From contig CM061100.1 of NCBI GenBank assembly GCA_030770545.1, positions 4,099,501 to 4,163,500 on the forward strand: a stretch of 64,000 nt of DNA. Direction: 5' to 3'. Below are positions 27,480 through 41,600 of the stretch, piece after piece. Both the position numbers and the translations under genes were made by a program. Under the pieces are notes generated by a model that worked only from the letters and a program-made list of their open reading frames with translations, was not told the DNA's origin and searched no databases. The stretch is from Macropodus opercularis (lineage: Eukaryota > Chordata > Actinopteri > Anabantiformes > Osphronemidae). Within the stretch, counting starts at the first letter, position 1. Every line of letters begins with the position of its first letter.

Positions 27480-29547
27480 GTAGGACATGACTTCCACTCA
27501 TCCCCTTTCCGTTACTTCCCTTTCTCGTCCTTTTCCCGTGTGCTAACAATCCCGCCGGTGGAAAAAAAAATGCAAAACTTATTGGAGTACGGGGGGACTT
27601 TGCAATAACTCTTTGCCTGTTCAGTCATTGCCTAAGCACGTAAACACATTGCTATGAGAATTGGGCCAATCGTTGTCATGACAACATGTGTTGTGTAAGC
27701 TAAGTTGAGTGAGCAAGGGAGTTATTAGATCATAGATATAATAGAGTCAAAGAGAAAATGGACTCTTGAAACAGTTCTTTGTTCCTATACAGCTCAACTA
27801 CAATCACAAATTCATGTTGCTGGGGATAATAAACCCCAGGCAGAGTTAGTAACTAGCAGATGAACACAAACGAGCAACTACTAAAAAGCCATGTATTTCC
27901 CTTTGGAGTTGGTAGAGACCACAAATGGAGAAATACATACGGAAATATTGGACTTATATTCACCCACTGGTCAGAATATGGCTAGAAATGAAAACTGAAG
28001 TTGGACGTATACACATGGTTGCTAGATCATAATCAATGTTTATACTGCTCTTACGTCATCACAGGCGCAGGATGGTTCAAGCACTGTAATAATCTCGATA
28101 CTACTGAACACTGCTACCACCTGATGCTGTCAGTGTTGTGATGGTCAGCATATGAAAAATGTAATGCATGATTGACAGGTGAACACACAGGGGACTGTGC
28201 AGTAAACCCACCAGGTGCTGTTCATGTTGTGGCTTATCAGTGTTGGAGAGGCTTATGGCATGTTACACCATGTCATGCAAACGAGAAATATTATATTGTT
28301 CCACTTTGTTTTGTAAATGTAAAAGTTATTTTCTGTTTTTTGTTTGCAATGTATCGCTGTGACCACGGTTTCCATCCAAAAATATCATAAATGGTTCACT
28401 GTAGAGTATGGCAGGCCAAGCAAAGAGAAATCAGAGTGTGCTCCAGTGAATCAGTGACTTCATTCTCTACAAGGGATAACATTTCAGAGTGAAGAGCCTT
28501 GGACTTTCTTTCTGTCCTACTTGAGTAACTTGGCAGAGAGCAAGGCTATGAACTCCTGCCATGTGTCAAACACAAGCATGCTGTATATCTAAAACCACAC
28601 TCTGTATGGCCCCAGTAATACTGCAAGTGTTATTTAAATAAAGTTTGAGGACGGGGCCTGTGTGGAGAACAGATACGTGTACATGTACAGTAATGCACCT
28701 CCTGCTTCGCTGCCAAGTCCTGATGTACTCTACTGTAGAAGAGACCACACAGAGAGAATACACTGTACCTCAGACTATTTTATAAAACGTTAATGTTGCA
28801 AAATGGAAAGCTTTACAGCTCCACACCACACCTGGGGAAATCATAACAAGATCTTCAAGTAAGAAAGGTGTTTGGAACGCTTTACTGTGAAAAGAGCAGC
28901 ATTGCTTTCCAGCACGCTGTTGCATGAGAGACAAGATTTGTAAAAGGTGAGTAGGCTGCTCTTGCAACTGCGACTCTTGCAAGAATAAATTGCTTCAGAT
29001 GATGAGTGAGTGAGTTGCAGCCAGTTGGTTTTGTTTGCTGTTATTCAACTTCAGTTCTACCTCAGGTTTAAATTCTTAACCACCAGTGCTACTAAATTTC
29101 AAATTCCTACTCCAAATATAGTTGTTGTTGTTTTTTTTAAACTTTCCAAGCAATTATATATTTCCAAAGCCTGAATCCACTGATGTTAGTCTAATGAAAC
29201 AAGCCTTGCATTATAGAAAGACAAGCATTAATTTGAAGACCTCACTCTGCGGCTTCCCAGAACATCAACTGTTAGGACTTCCCCTCATCTTTATCCTTTT
29301 CTGTCATCTCATCAACATTGCTTGGAAATGTTTTTTTTCTTTTCACAAGCAGGGCTTCTATACACATGTCCCTATTAGACATGGCCCAGTAACCACAGGT
29401 CAGAGCGAGCCCAGAGACAATATAGATGTTGAGGGGCCTATAGGTCCGAGATCACAGGTCATACAGAGAAGCGTCGGAGCTGAGACTGAATCTCTGCACA
29501 GAGAGTTAAAGTTGGCTGAATAGCTGGAAACTATATTTTGCTTCCAG

Positions 29548-29604
29548 GCAGAGGGATGCTGCGGTTGCCGTGTTTTGTTCTGTCCACACTGACTCCATTG
29601 ATGG
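29548..29604 (+). CDS. col27a1: col27a1 candidate exon 2: signal peptide
   Basis: An acceptor (TTTTGCTTCCAG) is followed by GCAGAGGG and an ATG at 29556. That frame reads MLRLPCFVLSTLTPLM and then a single G before a GTAGGT donor. The leftover G joins AT at the start of exon 3 to make the Asp of DVDILQ, which keeps the frame. The peptide has the basic start and hydrophobic core of a secretion signal, as this collagen needs. If the frame is open upstream, this could instead be the second half of a longer signal region, with the true start in an exon 1 not found here. Confidence 0.45.
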
Positions 29605-32600
29605 GTAGGTCAGAGAGGAGAAGGGAAAAAGCGAGTGTTTGATGATGCCGATGTCCTTTGGTTCATTAATCCACTATAGTCTTAAAACAAAGAGGCCATG
29701 CCTTGTAATCACTGAAGCAAACATTTCCAGCACTTACACTTTAACTTATAGCATGCACTCACATTTCCTAATTGGTGTGGGAGTCATATCACTTTGACAG
29801 TACCATAAATGCTGCCTTTCGATCGGTACGAGGTGAACGTTTTTGTTAAGATGATTATTCCATCATTAGACTTTTCAGTAAATGAACATTTATATCTCGT
29901 TATTGTTTCTCCTCACTCTTTAACAACAGTGATTTAATGGAGGTAGGACTCTTGACCACTTTCTAGAATAAAAACAGGAAATTGCACTTAGTGCGCTGCA
30001 GTGATCAGGCTGAGGCCATTTGCTGTGTGTTTGCTTCAAACTGTTCTGTGCACCACAAGAGCCTTTCAGCCAAATTGATGGCACAACTTGCCCTGCTGGA
30101 GGGAAGCGTGAGGCTGGAAACCACTGACATTTGAAACAAAAGATACCACAGCACCTCAGAAACATCTGCCTTCTCAGAGAGCACGAAACAACCAACCAAG
30201 GTCACCCAACAATCCCCAGCCAGCTTAGTTTTATGTCTGTTTGGCCCTATACATAGTCATTTGTTTTGGCTTAAAGCTGCACTAGACAGTCTACAGAAGC
30301 ACTTTGGTGGCTTTCAAAAGCCAGTGAGTTTATTATTGTTTGTTTTTCATTTTTTGCTTCAACTATTCTTTCCCCCCATGTCTTTGTGAACTGCTGAAAG
30401 ATCAGTCTGACAGGACACATGGCTTTGGTGCTGCCATGCACCATCATGTGTCCGAGCAAAGCACAGATTTTGTTTTAGTTTGTTAAAAGAAATTGGCCCA
30501 TATGTCAGAACAGTCAATTCAAGCACCACTGGCAAAAATAACCCTAATTATTTTGCTGAGCCTCATTTGTTTAATGGGGATTAGTTTCTAAAGTGCATCT
30601 AAAATGCCCTATTAATAATTATAAGATTTTTTATTGTCATTGCGCTCATCCACATATGCTAATGGTTAATTTGTTTTAGCATCAGCTGCTCAAATGTCTG
30701 TTACTTCTGTTGAAGTTATTCTGTTAACTTTCTGCTGCTGTCTTTATAAATACAGTCATTTTTCTTTCTCCTGAGACTAAACCATATTTCCAGGTCCTCC
30801 CTGTATATTAGCTTTACAGACCAAGCTGTACTATTTATAATCTGTATCAGTAAAGCTTATATATTTGCATATCTAACACCACTCTCTGTACTACCCAGAT
30901 GTGGACATCCTCCAGAAGTTGGGGCTTAAGGGAGAGAAACTGTCTCGCTCCGTGCCAGCAGGGGTTATTCCATTCAGATCTGGGATCATCCTCAACCAGC
31001 GGGCACACGTCGAGTCTCCACTGCGCTCAGTTTTCCCAGCTGCCATCTGGCCTAACCTGGCACTGGTCCTGAGCGTGCGCTCACATCGTGTCAACAATGC
31101 TTTCCTCTTCTCCCTGCTCTCAAGCCGCAGGAAACTCCTACTGGGTCTGCAGCTTGTTCCAGGCAATCTGGTCCTCCACACAGGACCAAACACCTCTGTG
31201 GCGCTGCCCTATGATCCCCACGATGGTCAGTGGCACCAGTTTGCAGTTGGAGTTAATGGACAGAAAGTGACTCTATATGCCTCCTGCGGAGAGCAGAGTG
31301 TTCATGCAGACTTTGATGAAGGACTGGCTCCAGAGCTCCAGGGCTCCTTCCTGCTGGGGCACACAAGCCAGCAGCAAGCCTCGCCACACTTTGAAGGAGC
31401 AATCTGCCAATTTGACCTGGTCCCTTCTGCACAGGCAGCTCACAACTTCTGCAGGTACATTAAGAAACAGTGCAGGGAAGCGGACACATACAGGCCGAAC
31501 CTTTCTCCTTTGCTGCCAATTTTACCACGTGAAACAAACATCACAACCACAGCTGCTGCCACTAAACGCGGTAGCCCAGAAACATCCAGGAAGTCCACAG
31601 GGCTGAAACTTGCCAGGGGTGTTGCTGCTGCAGCCTCTGCTGTCAGATATGTCGCTCCCTCCATAACAATAAAGCCCATTCCTGGGACCATTGCAACGCC
31701 CTTTTTGCCAACTGTGATGCCAGTCACAGTCCAGCTTGGTTCAGCCTCCCCACCTCCCAAGTTCAGGACTGGAACTGTCACAGCACCACTCAGGACAAGT
31801 GTAACCCCCACAAAACAGCCAAACCCACGACCCTCCACCTCTAAGCCTAGTCCCCCAAAGCCCACTCCTCACAACGGCTCAAAAAAGACAACTGCAGGAA
31901 CAGACAACAAGAAAAAAACGACTATTCCATCCACTACCGGTACGAAACCCTCCAAGATAAAGCCAGACTCTGCCCTATCAGACCAAGGTACAGCACCAAA
32001 GAAACCACAACCCACCACAGCCAAGAAAACGCCTCCTAAACCTAAAGTTACACCATCCAAAGCCACTCCGTCCAAACCCAAAACGCAATCTGTCACAATC
32101 CTCCCTTCTGAAACCATATCCAAAATCAGCCCCTCAAAGTCAACAATGTCCAAAACTGCTACCCCTAAAACCCCTAAGCCCGTCTCCAAACAGGTCACCA
32201 ATCCAACAAAACCAAAGACAACCAAGGCTCCAGTAACCCCACGACCTACCAGATCATCATACAACACAGTAACACCACCTGCTACTGATGGCTTCCAAAG
32301 CTGGGAGGTGCCACCTACTCAGTTCTCTCTGCTGGCTGGACCCATAGGACAGAAAGGAGAACCAGGCCCACTGGTAATAACCATTGATCTTATGTATTTG
32401 TGTGTATACACTTGTTCAACTTAGATCGTATGCTACCTAATGTGACATACTTCAAAGATGTGAGAGGAGAGCACAGAACTATCTGGAAAGTAAAACCTGA
32501 GACATCTTATTTCTCACCGCGGTTAGAAATCTTTTTCTTCCTTTCTCCTCCTGCTCACAGAAGCCTCCAGGTTGGGTGTGACGTGTCAGGTCTAATGCCT

Positions 32601-35600
32601 TGTCGCCTCTGCAACAGATTCCTCTGTCACAGAGGGCTAGTCGAGGTCACATGCTAGGTCAAAGGTCTAAGCAGTCAGTGAGCACCATTTTCCACACCGT
32701 TTTCCCCAACACAGGCACAAAGGTTGGATGAGCCTGTATCTTTCACAGGAAGTGAGAACACGAAGGAAGGCAGGTACTGTTGGTTCACATCCATCAGTGT
32801 GAGGGTCTGCTGCATTCTGACCACTTTTCTGTCCTGTTAAAAGATGCAGGGTTGACCACATAGTTCTCAACCTTTTAATGTGGCCTCGATCAGTCAGACC
32901 TCAGTGTCTCCTCAGTACATTGCCGTTGTGTTTGTACATGTTTCGAATCTGCCCTTGTGATTGAGTCATTTTATCGTGAAGTGTGAGCCAGGCCTGCGTG
33001 TTTGATACGTGTGCCTTGCTCATTCTTTGTAGTGGTCTGTAATTTTGCATGTGTAGATTGAAGAGTTCAGGATGTCTAGGTGTGGCCAAGTTACCTCTTC
33101 ACTGATGTTCGCACTAGACTTGACTGTCATTACAGTGAGCTGAATTACTGCCATTTAGGAAGCACTACCTGCAATTTCATTATGGAGTGCTGCAATCTAT
33201 CTTGGAAAGGAGATTGTAAAAGCACGGCTAAGGGACGTTCTGAGGTCATTTACTTAAGCACTTTATTACACATTTCCAAGTGGTGATACTACTCGCAGGC
33301 TTGGTGTGTCATGTCATGCCAAATATACAGTATGTCAAGTCACAGCAGTGTGAGAGTAGTATTCAGACCGGTGCCTTAAGAAAATCCCTAAAATATAGAC
33401 TTTTATGCCTCCACATAGATTTTTACTGTATACTAGAATGGGATTTTTATGCATTCCAACAGTTGGAGGAAATTTGCACTTTACAGTCGTTCTTATTTAA
33501 CTGAAGTCAACCAGCTTTGAATGAAATGTTTTTACAGATTACAACCAAATACTTTAAACTGCAAACTCAGGCTCAGGCGGCTGTTGTTCAACTGACAACA
33601 GATGTCTATGCCAAAAGGTTTGAAATGAAATCAGTTGAGAAATGCTCACTGATGGTCATGGAGCTACTATCTTTGTGCCCATGCAGCAGCTCAAATATAG
33701 TGATTGACAGGTGCAAAGGGGAAAAGACAGTAGGAATAAACAACCAAGTGTAAGGAAAGCAAGGAAGCAAGAGGTGGAAGTGTGAGGATTGATGGGGGGG
33801 GGGGCTATGTGTTTACGTTGACAGGGCCTTAGGCCACCATAGAATATGCACCTGTAACAATAGGGGTGGTCTCAACCATGGAGGTGGTCCTGGTGGGGGG
33901 CAAGTTGCATTTATCATAGCGATAGAAGCCAGATTGCAGGCAGACATACAGACACTGGCTATGATAAGCATAACCCTTAGATTCAGGTCAGAGATTTTGT
34001 AAGAGGGTGGGTGTTTCAAGCTGAAAATATATTTGGAGCTGTCCCTTATCGCTGAAAGTTTGTGTCCTTGTGAAAACTGAGATGCTCATAGCTGCATTTT
34101 ATGGTAGAATCATTTTTACTGCACCTTGATATAAATGAACAAAACATTTAAAAACGTTTTCATTCACATTTGCATCAAGATTCAAATACCTCCTCCTTTT
34201 GACAAGGCTAATGCAGCCACACAGGAAATGACCTGCCATTTCAAGCAATTCTGCAGTTTCTTGCTACACAGGCTCAGATCTTCTTATTGGAAGAGGCTCA
34301 ACTCTCATCACCTGTGGGGCGAATTACTTCAGAGGGTAAAGGTGTCCCTATTCCCACACAGCCACAGGAGTTTGAATGACCAATACCTTTGATTGCTTGT
34401 ATGTTTATGAACCTTGTTTAATGTAATGCTGATTAAAGGCCCTTTGCTTACAGGGACTGACAGGACCTCCAGGGAAGCCAGGCCTGCCAGGCAAGAGGGG
34501 TCCTAGGGTAAGTCCTTCCAGCCCCATCAAACATATCTCCACTCCTAATTGTAGATGTGTGTTTGTGCTGCTACTTTGTGTACATGAAAGCTCAGACACA
34601 AACACTAAGTAATAACCTTCTTTGTATCGAAGTGACTCAGAAAGTCAGACAAATACAGACACAACTGTGTCTGTCTAGAAAGAGCAGTCTTTGACCAGTT
34701 CTAGAGTTAAAAGTATAACCTGCCCAGGCTACGACAGCACGTTAAATCCTTCCCATCACCCAGATGACACACACAGGGATCCTTTTTCTATATTCAGGCA
34801 GATTGACTGTATTCAGCACGGAGCTGCGAGCGCTGACCTCCCACCCCTAAGCATAAACAGGAAAGCTCCTATAAAGACGGCCTTTCAAAAAGCTGCCTGT
34901 GCCACAGGATGCCTAATAAAAGCACTGTAAACAGACAGAGAACACATGGCTTCCCTGGACTTTCTTCTCCTCACTGAGCTGTTGCAGCAGGCTGCACTGA
35001 CACTTCATGAGAATCCTGTGTATTAATAAAAGATGGATATGGTCTCATTCTTATGTCTTGTTTCAAGAACTGCTGTGCTCTCTCCGTCTCTAGGGATGGT
35101 TTGCAATTCACATATTGCTATGAAACTGAGTTCAGTCATCCAGGCTATTTTGGTTGAGCTCAACGCTCTACTTAAAGGCCTTAACGCTGCTGTAGAATCT
35201 TAATCCGGTGTTTTAGGTATCACAGACTCACATAAGCCCTTAGCTTGTATCTTGTTTTACAACATTAATTACTAGTCAGTTACAAACAAGTTTCTCAAGG
35301 GTTCACACAATAGTGCAACAATCTAATGGCCTCAAATTTAAAAGATTGATGTTTTTAGTACTTTTATGTACTGCGCATGCACCGAATACAGCATTTGGAT
35401 GCACAAGCTTGTGTGTTTTAATTATCACTTGCTGTTTGTGCCTGTCGGTGTCTGAGAGACTCTTAGGCTAAAGTCCCTGTGATCCCCCACCACTACAGAA
35501 GTATAAGGACGTCTTTGTCTGGCTATAATTAAAGCTATTTAAGCTCAAGCGGCACCTCCCATCCCGCCTCTAGTAGCAGCTTCATAGCATTAGTCCCACT

Positions 35601-38600
35601 TAGGTGGATGTTTTATGATCCGTATCAAACTTATTTGGAATAAAACTTGGTTTCAAAAATATAAGCACAAGGCTGCTTAGTTGGAGCCTGGGCAGGTTTG
35701 GACAAAAAGGTTCAACTTGGCCTTGGTAGAACCTACACGTCTGTGTCAAACCTCATCAATCATTAGTATTTATCGACCATCCACCTCGCACTGATTTACA
35801 CCCTGGTGGCTGAGACGCCGCCTTTACACCGCAGCCAGCCAGCTGTCTGTGCATTGTCAGTGGACGTGGTTGGTTTGTATAGTGCAAACATCGAAAACAA
35901 GTGCTTTTAATAAAAAGGCACTTGTAAAAGCCATTGGTTTAGATTCCAGGATAACAGTGGGCCTGCCTACACAAAGAGTGAGATGGAGCTTTCCTGTAAA
36001 CAAAAGCATTTGTCAAGAATGAAATGCTGCTGCCATGTGCAAACACTGCTACACATATACACATACTGTACTTCTAAATGTACAAACATGGACTCAAACA
36101 CTCCATCGTCTTCCCTTTCTGGCAACGTAGGACTGTGTTTTGAATATGGGGACATAAAATACCTTCCTGATCGAACTCCACATCAGACTTCACGCTAGAG
36201 CTTTTCACTGGAGAGAAAGCAGTCTGCAGCTTTGCCTTTTTTTTTGCTCGGCCTTCTTTACCCTTGGATTACTGTCTGTATGATGACACACAGAGCACCA
36301 TTGAGCCAAGCAAGCACCACCCATGAACCTTGACCTGTGATCCCACACATGTGAGTGTGAGACGCCGTCACTATGGCAACCTCTCTCAGATCAGAAGCCT
36401 TTGCTCGCTGTGCATGAATAGTGAGGGCGAGCTCTTTTCGGTCTGTTTGTAGGTGTGTAATGACGACGTGGTAGATGGGTGTGAGGAAACGTGTGGTGGA
36501 TGCATTGTGAATGCACGGGCCTGTATCTGTCTGTGGTCTGACTCAATGTGCTTGTCTGGAGTCTGCTGGGTCAAAAGGGTCTTTGTTTTCGCAAAAGAAT
36601 CAATGCCAACCATCTTTCCTCATCTTTTTGTCACTAAATGATATTCCCCTTTCGTTGCATCACCTTTATGTGAAACTGGATTCCAGATGGATATTTGTTA
36701 TACAGCAGTAACTGGAAGACTCTGCCTTTAGGGCACTTTAGATTGAGTAAAGCCTCGAGTTCTGCTTGGAACAGTGTGTTTGGCTGTTTAGGTAACACCA
36801 AGTGACAGATCAGCTTTTTGAAAGCCTGTTTAATCCCTAGAGTAAACTGTGTATATGGATCTCTACTCAGGAACATTACTGTAATAAGCTCCAGGACAGT
36901 AAAAAGCACAGGCTGTACTTCAATTTGCTTTTTTATAATTCCCTTTTGGGCACTTAAATACATTTTTAATAGAAGTTTGTAATTGTTGGGCATCATGTTT
37001 TGTCTAGGTTTCAGCCGTAATTCCCTAACTTGTAATGGCCATTATGAACTAATACTGTATACTGTTATTTCCATTTTTACTCCCTAGTGGCTGCATGATA
37101 TATTTATACTATAAAACTCCTGAAATATAACATTGGGATGTTTATATGGTTGGCTTTTTAGCCGTGCATAGTAAAGCACAGCAGAGTTCATTTACCCTGT
37201 CTGCTTCTGCTATTATATGCGTTATACCGTGAGCTTGCAATTTCTGCTCCTTCCACTCAATAAAACCAAAATACTCCATTGAGACTTTAAACAAAGTGAA
37301 ATATTTCTCAGTATCTTAAGGCAGAGTTTCTAGTGTGTCTGTGTGTCTGTCTGTGTGTGCAGCTGTAATTATGAAAACATCCGGTGGTTTCACATGCGCT
37401 TGTGATCTAACATTAGTTCATCAGACATTTACCCCTGGGCTGTCAATTGGCGCAGCACCAGCACCAAACAGATCTCTTTCATCTTTAACACAGTGACTGT
37501 ATACACATTGAAAACTCAGTCAGACAGTGTTTACAGCATATACCAAAAAGTGCTCATTCGACATCTTTTGTAACCGTGGAAACAAAATAACATGATGAAT
37601 CAGCATCAAGGATCCAGTATGAGATATATATATATATACACTCACATTAGCCAAGCATGAAACATTAGGATCTATCATTTGTAAAGATCTGAACCATTTG
37701 GTTTCATCTGAGAATGGTCATGAAGTGCACAGAGCTACCAGTATTATTACCACAGCAACCACAGTCCCGCCCTGTTTCGCTGTTCAGAGGATGGTGGTTT
37801 TTCATTTGATAGCCCGCAGCTTGTGCACCCCACCCTGGTCTTCTCTAATTAGACACCTGTTGTGAGAGAAAGGGACACGGCATGGAGGCAAGCACTGTGC
37901 CCAATGTTGGTGCCAGCCTGTGCCTACTAGTGCACTGCCCAATCCGCGGTATACCGCAGGGTTAATTTTGAAGCATGTAATTGAAACGTGTCTAGTTTGT
38001 ACAAGCTTATTTAGGGCGCAACAGATTTCTCCAACACTGTCTGGACACAGCTCTCAAGAGAACTCTGGCTGCATACAAACCGAAAATGAAAGAGGAGGGC
38101 AGTGTAGGAGGAAAAGAGGCGAGAGCTTTAAACTTGAGAATCCTTGGAATGGAAATAGATGAGAAACAGATCAGGTGTCAGATTTGTGCTTTTGCCATTA
38201 GTCCATTTTGGAAATCTAAAATATCATCTGATTTGAATAAAAAGCCATCAGCACCTTTAACCTTGCTTAAAAATGTCTTGTTCATTCATGCAAAGCTCTG
38301 TCTCTGACGAATCAGACATGACAGCCTTCAAAGCGCTACAGCAAAGGGCATTTATGTTTTCACGTCTGCACCCAACATGTCTGTTTCTGAACTTAAAGCT
38401 CAAAGAGCTTTTTGTTGTGCTGTATAACCCAAGCCAAACCCAGATTAGGTTGTTTTCTCTGTGGGATAATAGAGGGCTGCCTGTCTGGACATCCACAGAT
38501 GTTATGTCTTTGATACTGCAGATCAGATCACTAACATAATGGCTTCCTGATCTGTTTTGACTCACCTCAGTGAAACTCCCTGACCCAACTCTTAAACTAG

Positions 38601-41600
38601 TTATGGCTCTTTTCCACTCTCTCTAACTTGCTCAACCCTTGACCCAATACAGAAGGGTAGGTTAGGGGCCCAAGGGTGCCACAACACGTGGAGGGCAGCG
38701 CCGAGGTCAGACATCTACAGGAAAAAGTCACTCAGAGCTGGAGAAGGTCGACAGACAGATAGATGGGTGGTGGAGACATAGCAACACCCCCTGTGCTCTT
38801 TTCTGACGTCTGCTGTTTAAACCAAAGAAATATTGCTGTTGATTCATTGTCTGGCTTCTAACGATTTTCTGCTAACCCGTCCCGTGGGTCTGCTGGAGAG
38901 GCTGAGATGGTTCACATTACCTCCGTGCTGCTACTGTAGAGATCCCTTTGTTTTCCTTCAGACGCACATGTGCTAATTTTCTCAGCAATAACCAGTGCAG
39001 ACAGAAACACACACCAGCAGAGGAACTGAAAATGTTATGATACAGGATGATCTGCATTACTCATTAAGATGCTTTAGCAAATGTGTGTGTGGAGTGTGAG
39101 GCAACAGGGGGGCAGGAAAACCACAACCATATGGTGAAGCAGCTCCACAGACCCCCATTTTCCATAAGCCTCTACCCCCATTAGCAACCCCAAATGCCTC
39201 ACCACCCAACTCACAAACACACACACACACACACACACAGAATTGATGTATAGGAAAATAGGTTAGCAGGAAGGCTGAAGTTCTCCAGACAGTCTGTGGC
39301 CCCCTCCCCCGTCTCTGTTCTCAGTCTCAGTAGCCGTGTCACAGTGTGCATCAGCTTTACACCAATATTTAATACAGAACTGATTGATTAATATTGGCTC
39401 ACGGTTTGATTGTCTTTTCTTATTTCTGTTTTTTCTACAGGGGGCCCCTGGTCCCCACGGAAATCCTGGCCGGCCTGGTCCACCCGGACTCAAGGTACAG
39501 TATCAAACACAATAATTCCTACAAATGAGTCTTTTTTTTTACCAAGAGCCCAGCAGCTATGTTTACTTTTCCACATGAAACCATAACATGAATATGTCCC
39601 AGACTCTACCGCTGACTTAATAAGAGGTTTATGACTGTCTGTAGGCGCCATGTAAAGGATGCCTTCCATTGTTTTGTATCAGCAGGAATCCATATGTCGT
39701 GGAGTTAATGATATTTTATGACTCAAGGACGAAGGCCATCTAAGTTCTTGGCAGTGTAGCGACACCTGGAAGTTTGAGGAACTAGGACCAGTTGTATGAC
39801 TTTAACATGTGTGCTGCAGGGGCCAATGTAAGGATTCCCCTTGAATGCTTGATTCACATCTGCTTGATATCACATCCTTGTGTTGCCTAAATAGTAAAGG
39901 CATGCATTCATGTCTTGTTGTGTACAATGCGCGCGTTAACTTCAACCCGAGTAGAAAGGGACGAGAGGTGTTGTTCAGCAGCAGGAGAGTCGAGGTGATT
40001 TATCAGAGCTCCGGGGAGAGAAATACAAGTCAGAACCCCAGATAAATCAGTCTCATTTTAACGTGTGAACACTGGTGCCCATGACAAATTCTCTAAGTTG
40101 CTCATCTGATTGTGTGGACTGATGTATGACCTAGCAACCCTTCACCTCTTCTCAGAGTAAACACACAGAAGTACTACCAGTATTTAAAGCGCCTCATAAA
40201 AACGTCCTGAAAAACTGTTGTCACAGTTGGGACTGTGTTTATCCTTGTGTCACTGAAATAATTTACAATATCCATTCAGTTTCTTTTTATCGCATTTCTC
40301 GCTTTCTTTTAATCTGACCTTCTCAGTGGTATATTTGTTAGATATGTTTGGGACAAACTCTTTTTGCTTCGTTGTGAAGACTCGCCTTGTGTGTATTTTA
40401 GATTTGAAGCAGTAGCTGGGATTAGGATCCAGGCTTGATATAGAAAACCTGTCCAAACGTAGAAAAATACACCTACCAGCACCTCTAAAGTTCTCTAATG
40501 AACATATTAGATTGCATTTGTTTAATTCGTACAGATGCCAAAGTGTAAAAATGACAATCACGGCTTTATGTGAGCTCCTGAGCCAATCTGTGCGTTGGCT
40601 CTCTGCAGAGGCCTCCTGGAGTCTTCAGGAACACACTGCGCTCCGCCAATAAAAGAATTATTGAACTTGGAAACTGGATTTGCGATTACATTTTACTGGT
40701 ATTGGATTCCACTGTTTGACTGTATAAATTCAGCACGTTTCCCAAAACTTATACAATATAATCCAGCCAACCAGCCTTGATCAACGAACACTGACTCTAC
40801 TCGGTGTGAAATCGAGGCAGACATACCTGGCAGGTGCTGAAAGTGTTGTCTGGGGGGGACACCTACATTCTTTAGTCTTTCATTATTAATAAATGAAACG
40901 AGGTTGTAAATAGCAGGGGTCCAACAGGGGACGAGTGGGAGTCAGGGCAATTTCCAACCCAGAGCTTTGAAGTGCTGCAGCCCTGTTATTGTTACCTGCT
41001 GACAATAAAGCTTGGTGTGTGTAACTGGATTCATCACTTACATGACTTTATATAAATAACAGAACAGAAGTTTTTAATTCATTTTGTTTTTATCAGTTGC
41101 AACAATCCTGTAGTCCTGTGTCAAGCAGAATTAAATGTGTATGCGTTAAATTACTTAGTAGATGTGACTGTTCGTCAGATGCTTTAACAGATCAAGTACA
41201 ATGAGTCGACCTTCACTCATGCAGAGTCCTCTTTGCTTTTTGTTCTTGCCAGGGGAAGAAAGGAGACCCTGGCATCTCATCTGGTCCAGCACCTAAAGGA
41301 GAGAAGGTATTCTATTCCCCATTGTCTAACATGCTACATTAGTTTCTTACAACGTTCTGTTCTGCAAGGTTCTCACGCATTTGAGATTGGTGTTCATGCA
41401 ACAAGACATCTTGTCTTTACGTTCCAGGGAGACTCTGGGATCATTGGCCCAGTTGGACTGACTGGCCCAGCAGGACGAAAGGTAGGACCAAGCATAATAC
41501 CTGGCCCAGTTCTGACCAATGAAATTAAATGCTAGCCATGAGAGCTCCCATTTAGCAGTGGATGTTGTGAGTGAACTTATTGTGAAGTGCAAGCTTTGAA

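Larger units (their letters stand above)
23596..29547. other. non-coding DNA upstream of the col27a1 signal-peptide exon
   Basis: Either intergenic DNA or the first intron of col27a1, depending on where transcription begins. It holds an AAT-type simple repeat at 24430-24463 and a CA microsatellite at 26259-26290. It also holds one isolated exon-like segment (27409-27479) with good splice ends but no start codon. No other gene is seen. Confidence 0.45.
34508..39440 (+). other. col27a1 intron 4
   Basis: About 4.9 kb, the longest intron in the window. It holds an AT repeat at 37624-37638 and an AC microsatellite at 39217-39239. A 120-codon minus-strand open frame (36634-36996) has no recognisable domain. 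Confidence 0.85.

Noticed and set aside
31440..32267. Long minus-strand open frames opposite col27a1 exon 3
   Set aside because: They mirror the Pro/Thr/Lys-rich coding composition of the plus strand, have Val/Gly/Leu-biased sequence and no domain.
36634..36996. 120-codon minus-strand open frame in col27a1 intron 4
   Set aside because: Not recognised as any family. AT-rich sequence can give such frames by chance. A protein search would reverse this.
39263..39493. Gly/Pro-rich minus-strand frame over exon 5
   Set aside because: It is the reverse of a Gly-X-Y exon, and collagen exons often look collagen-like on both strands.
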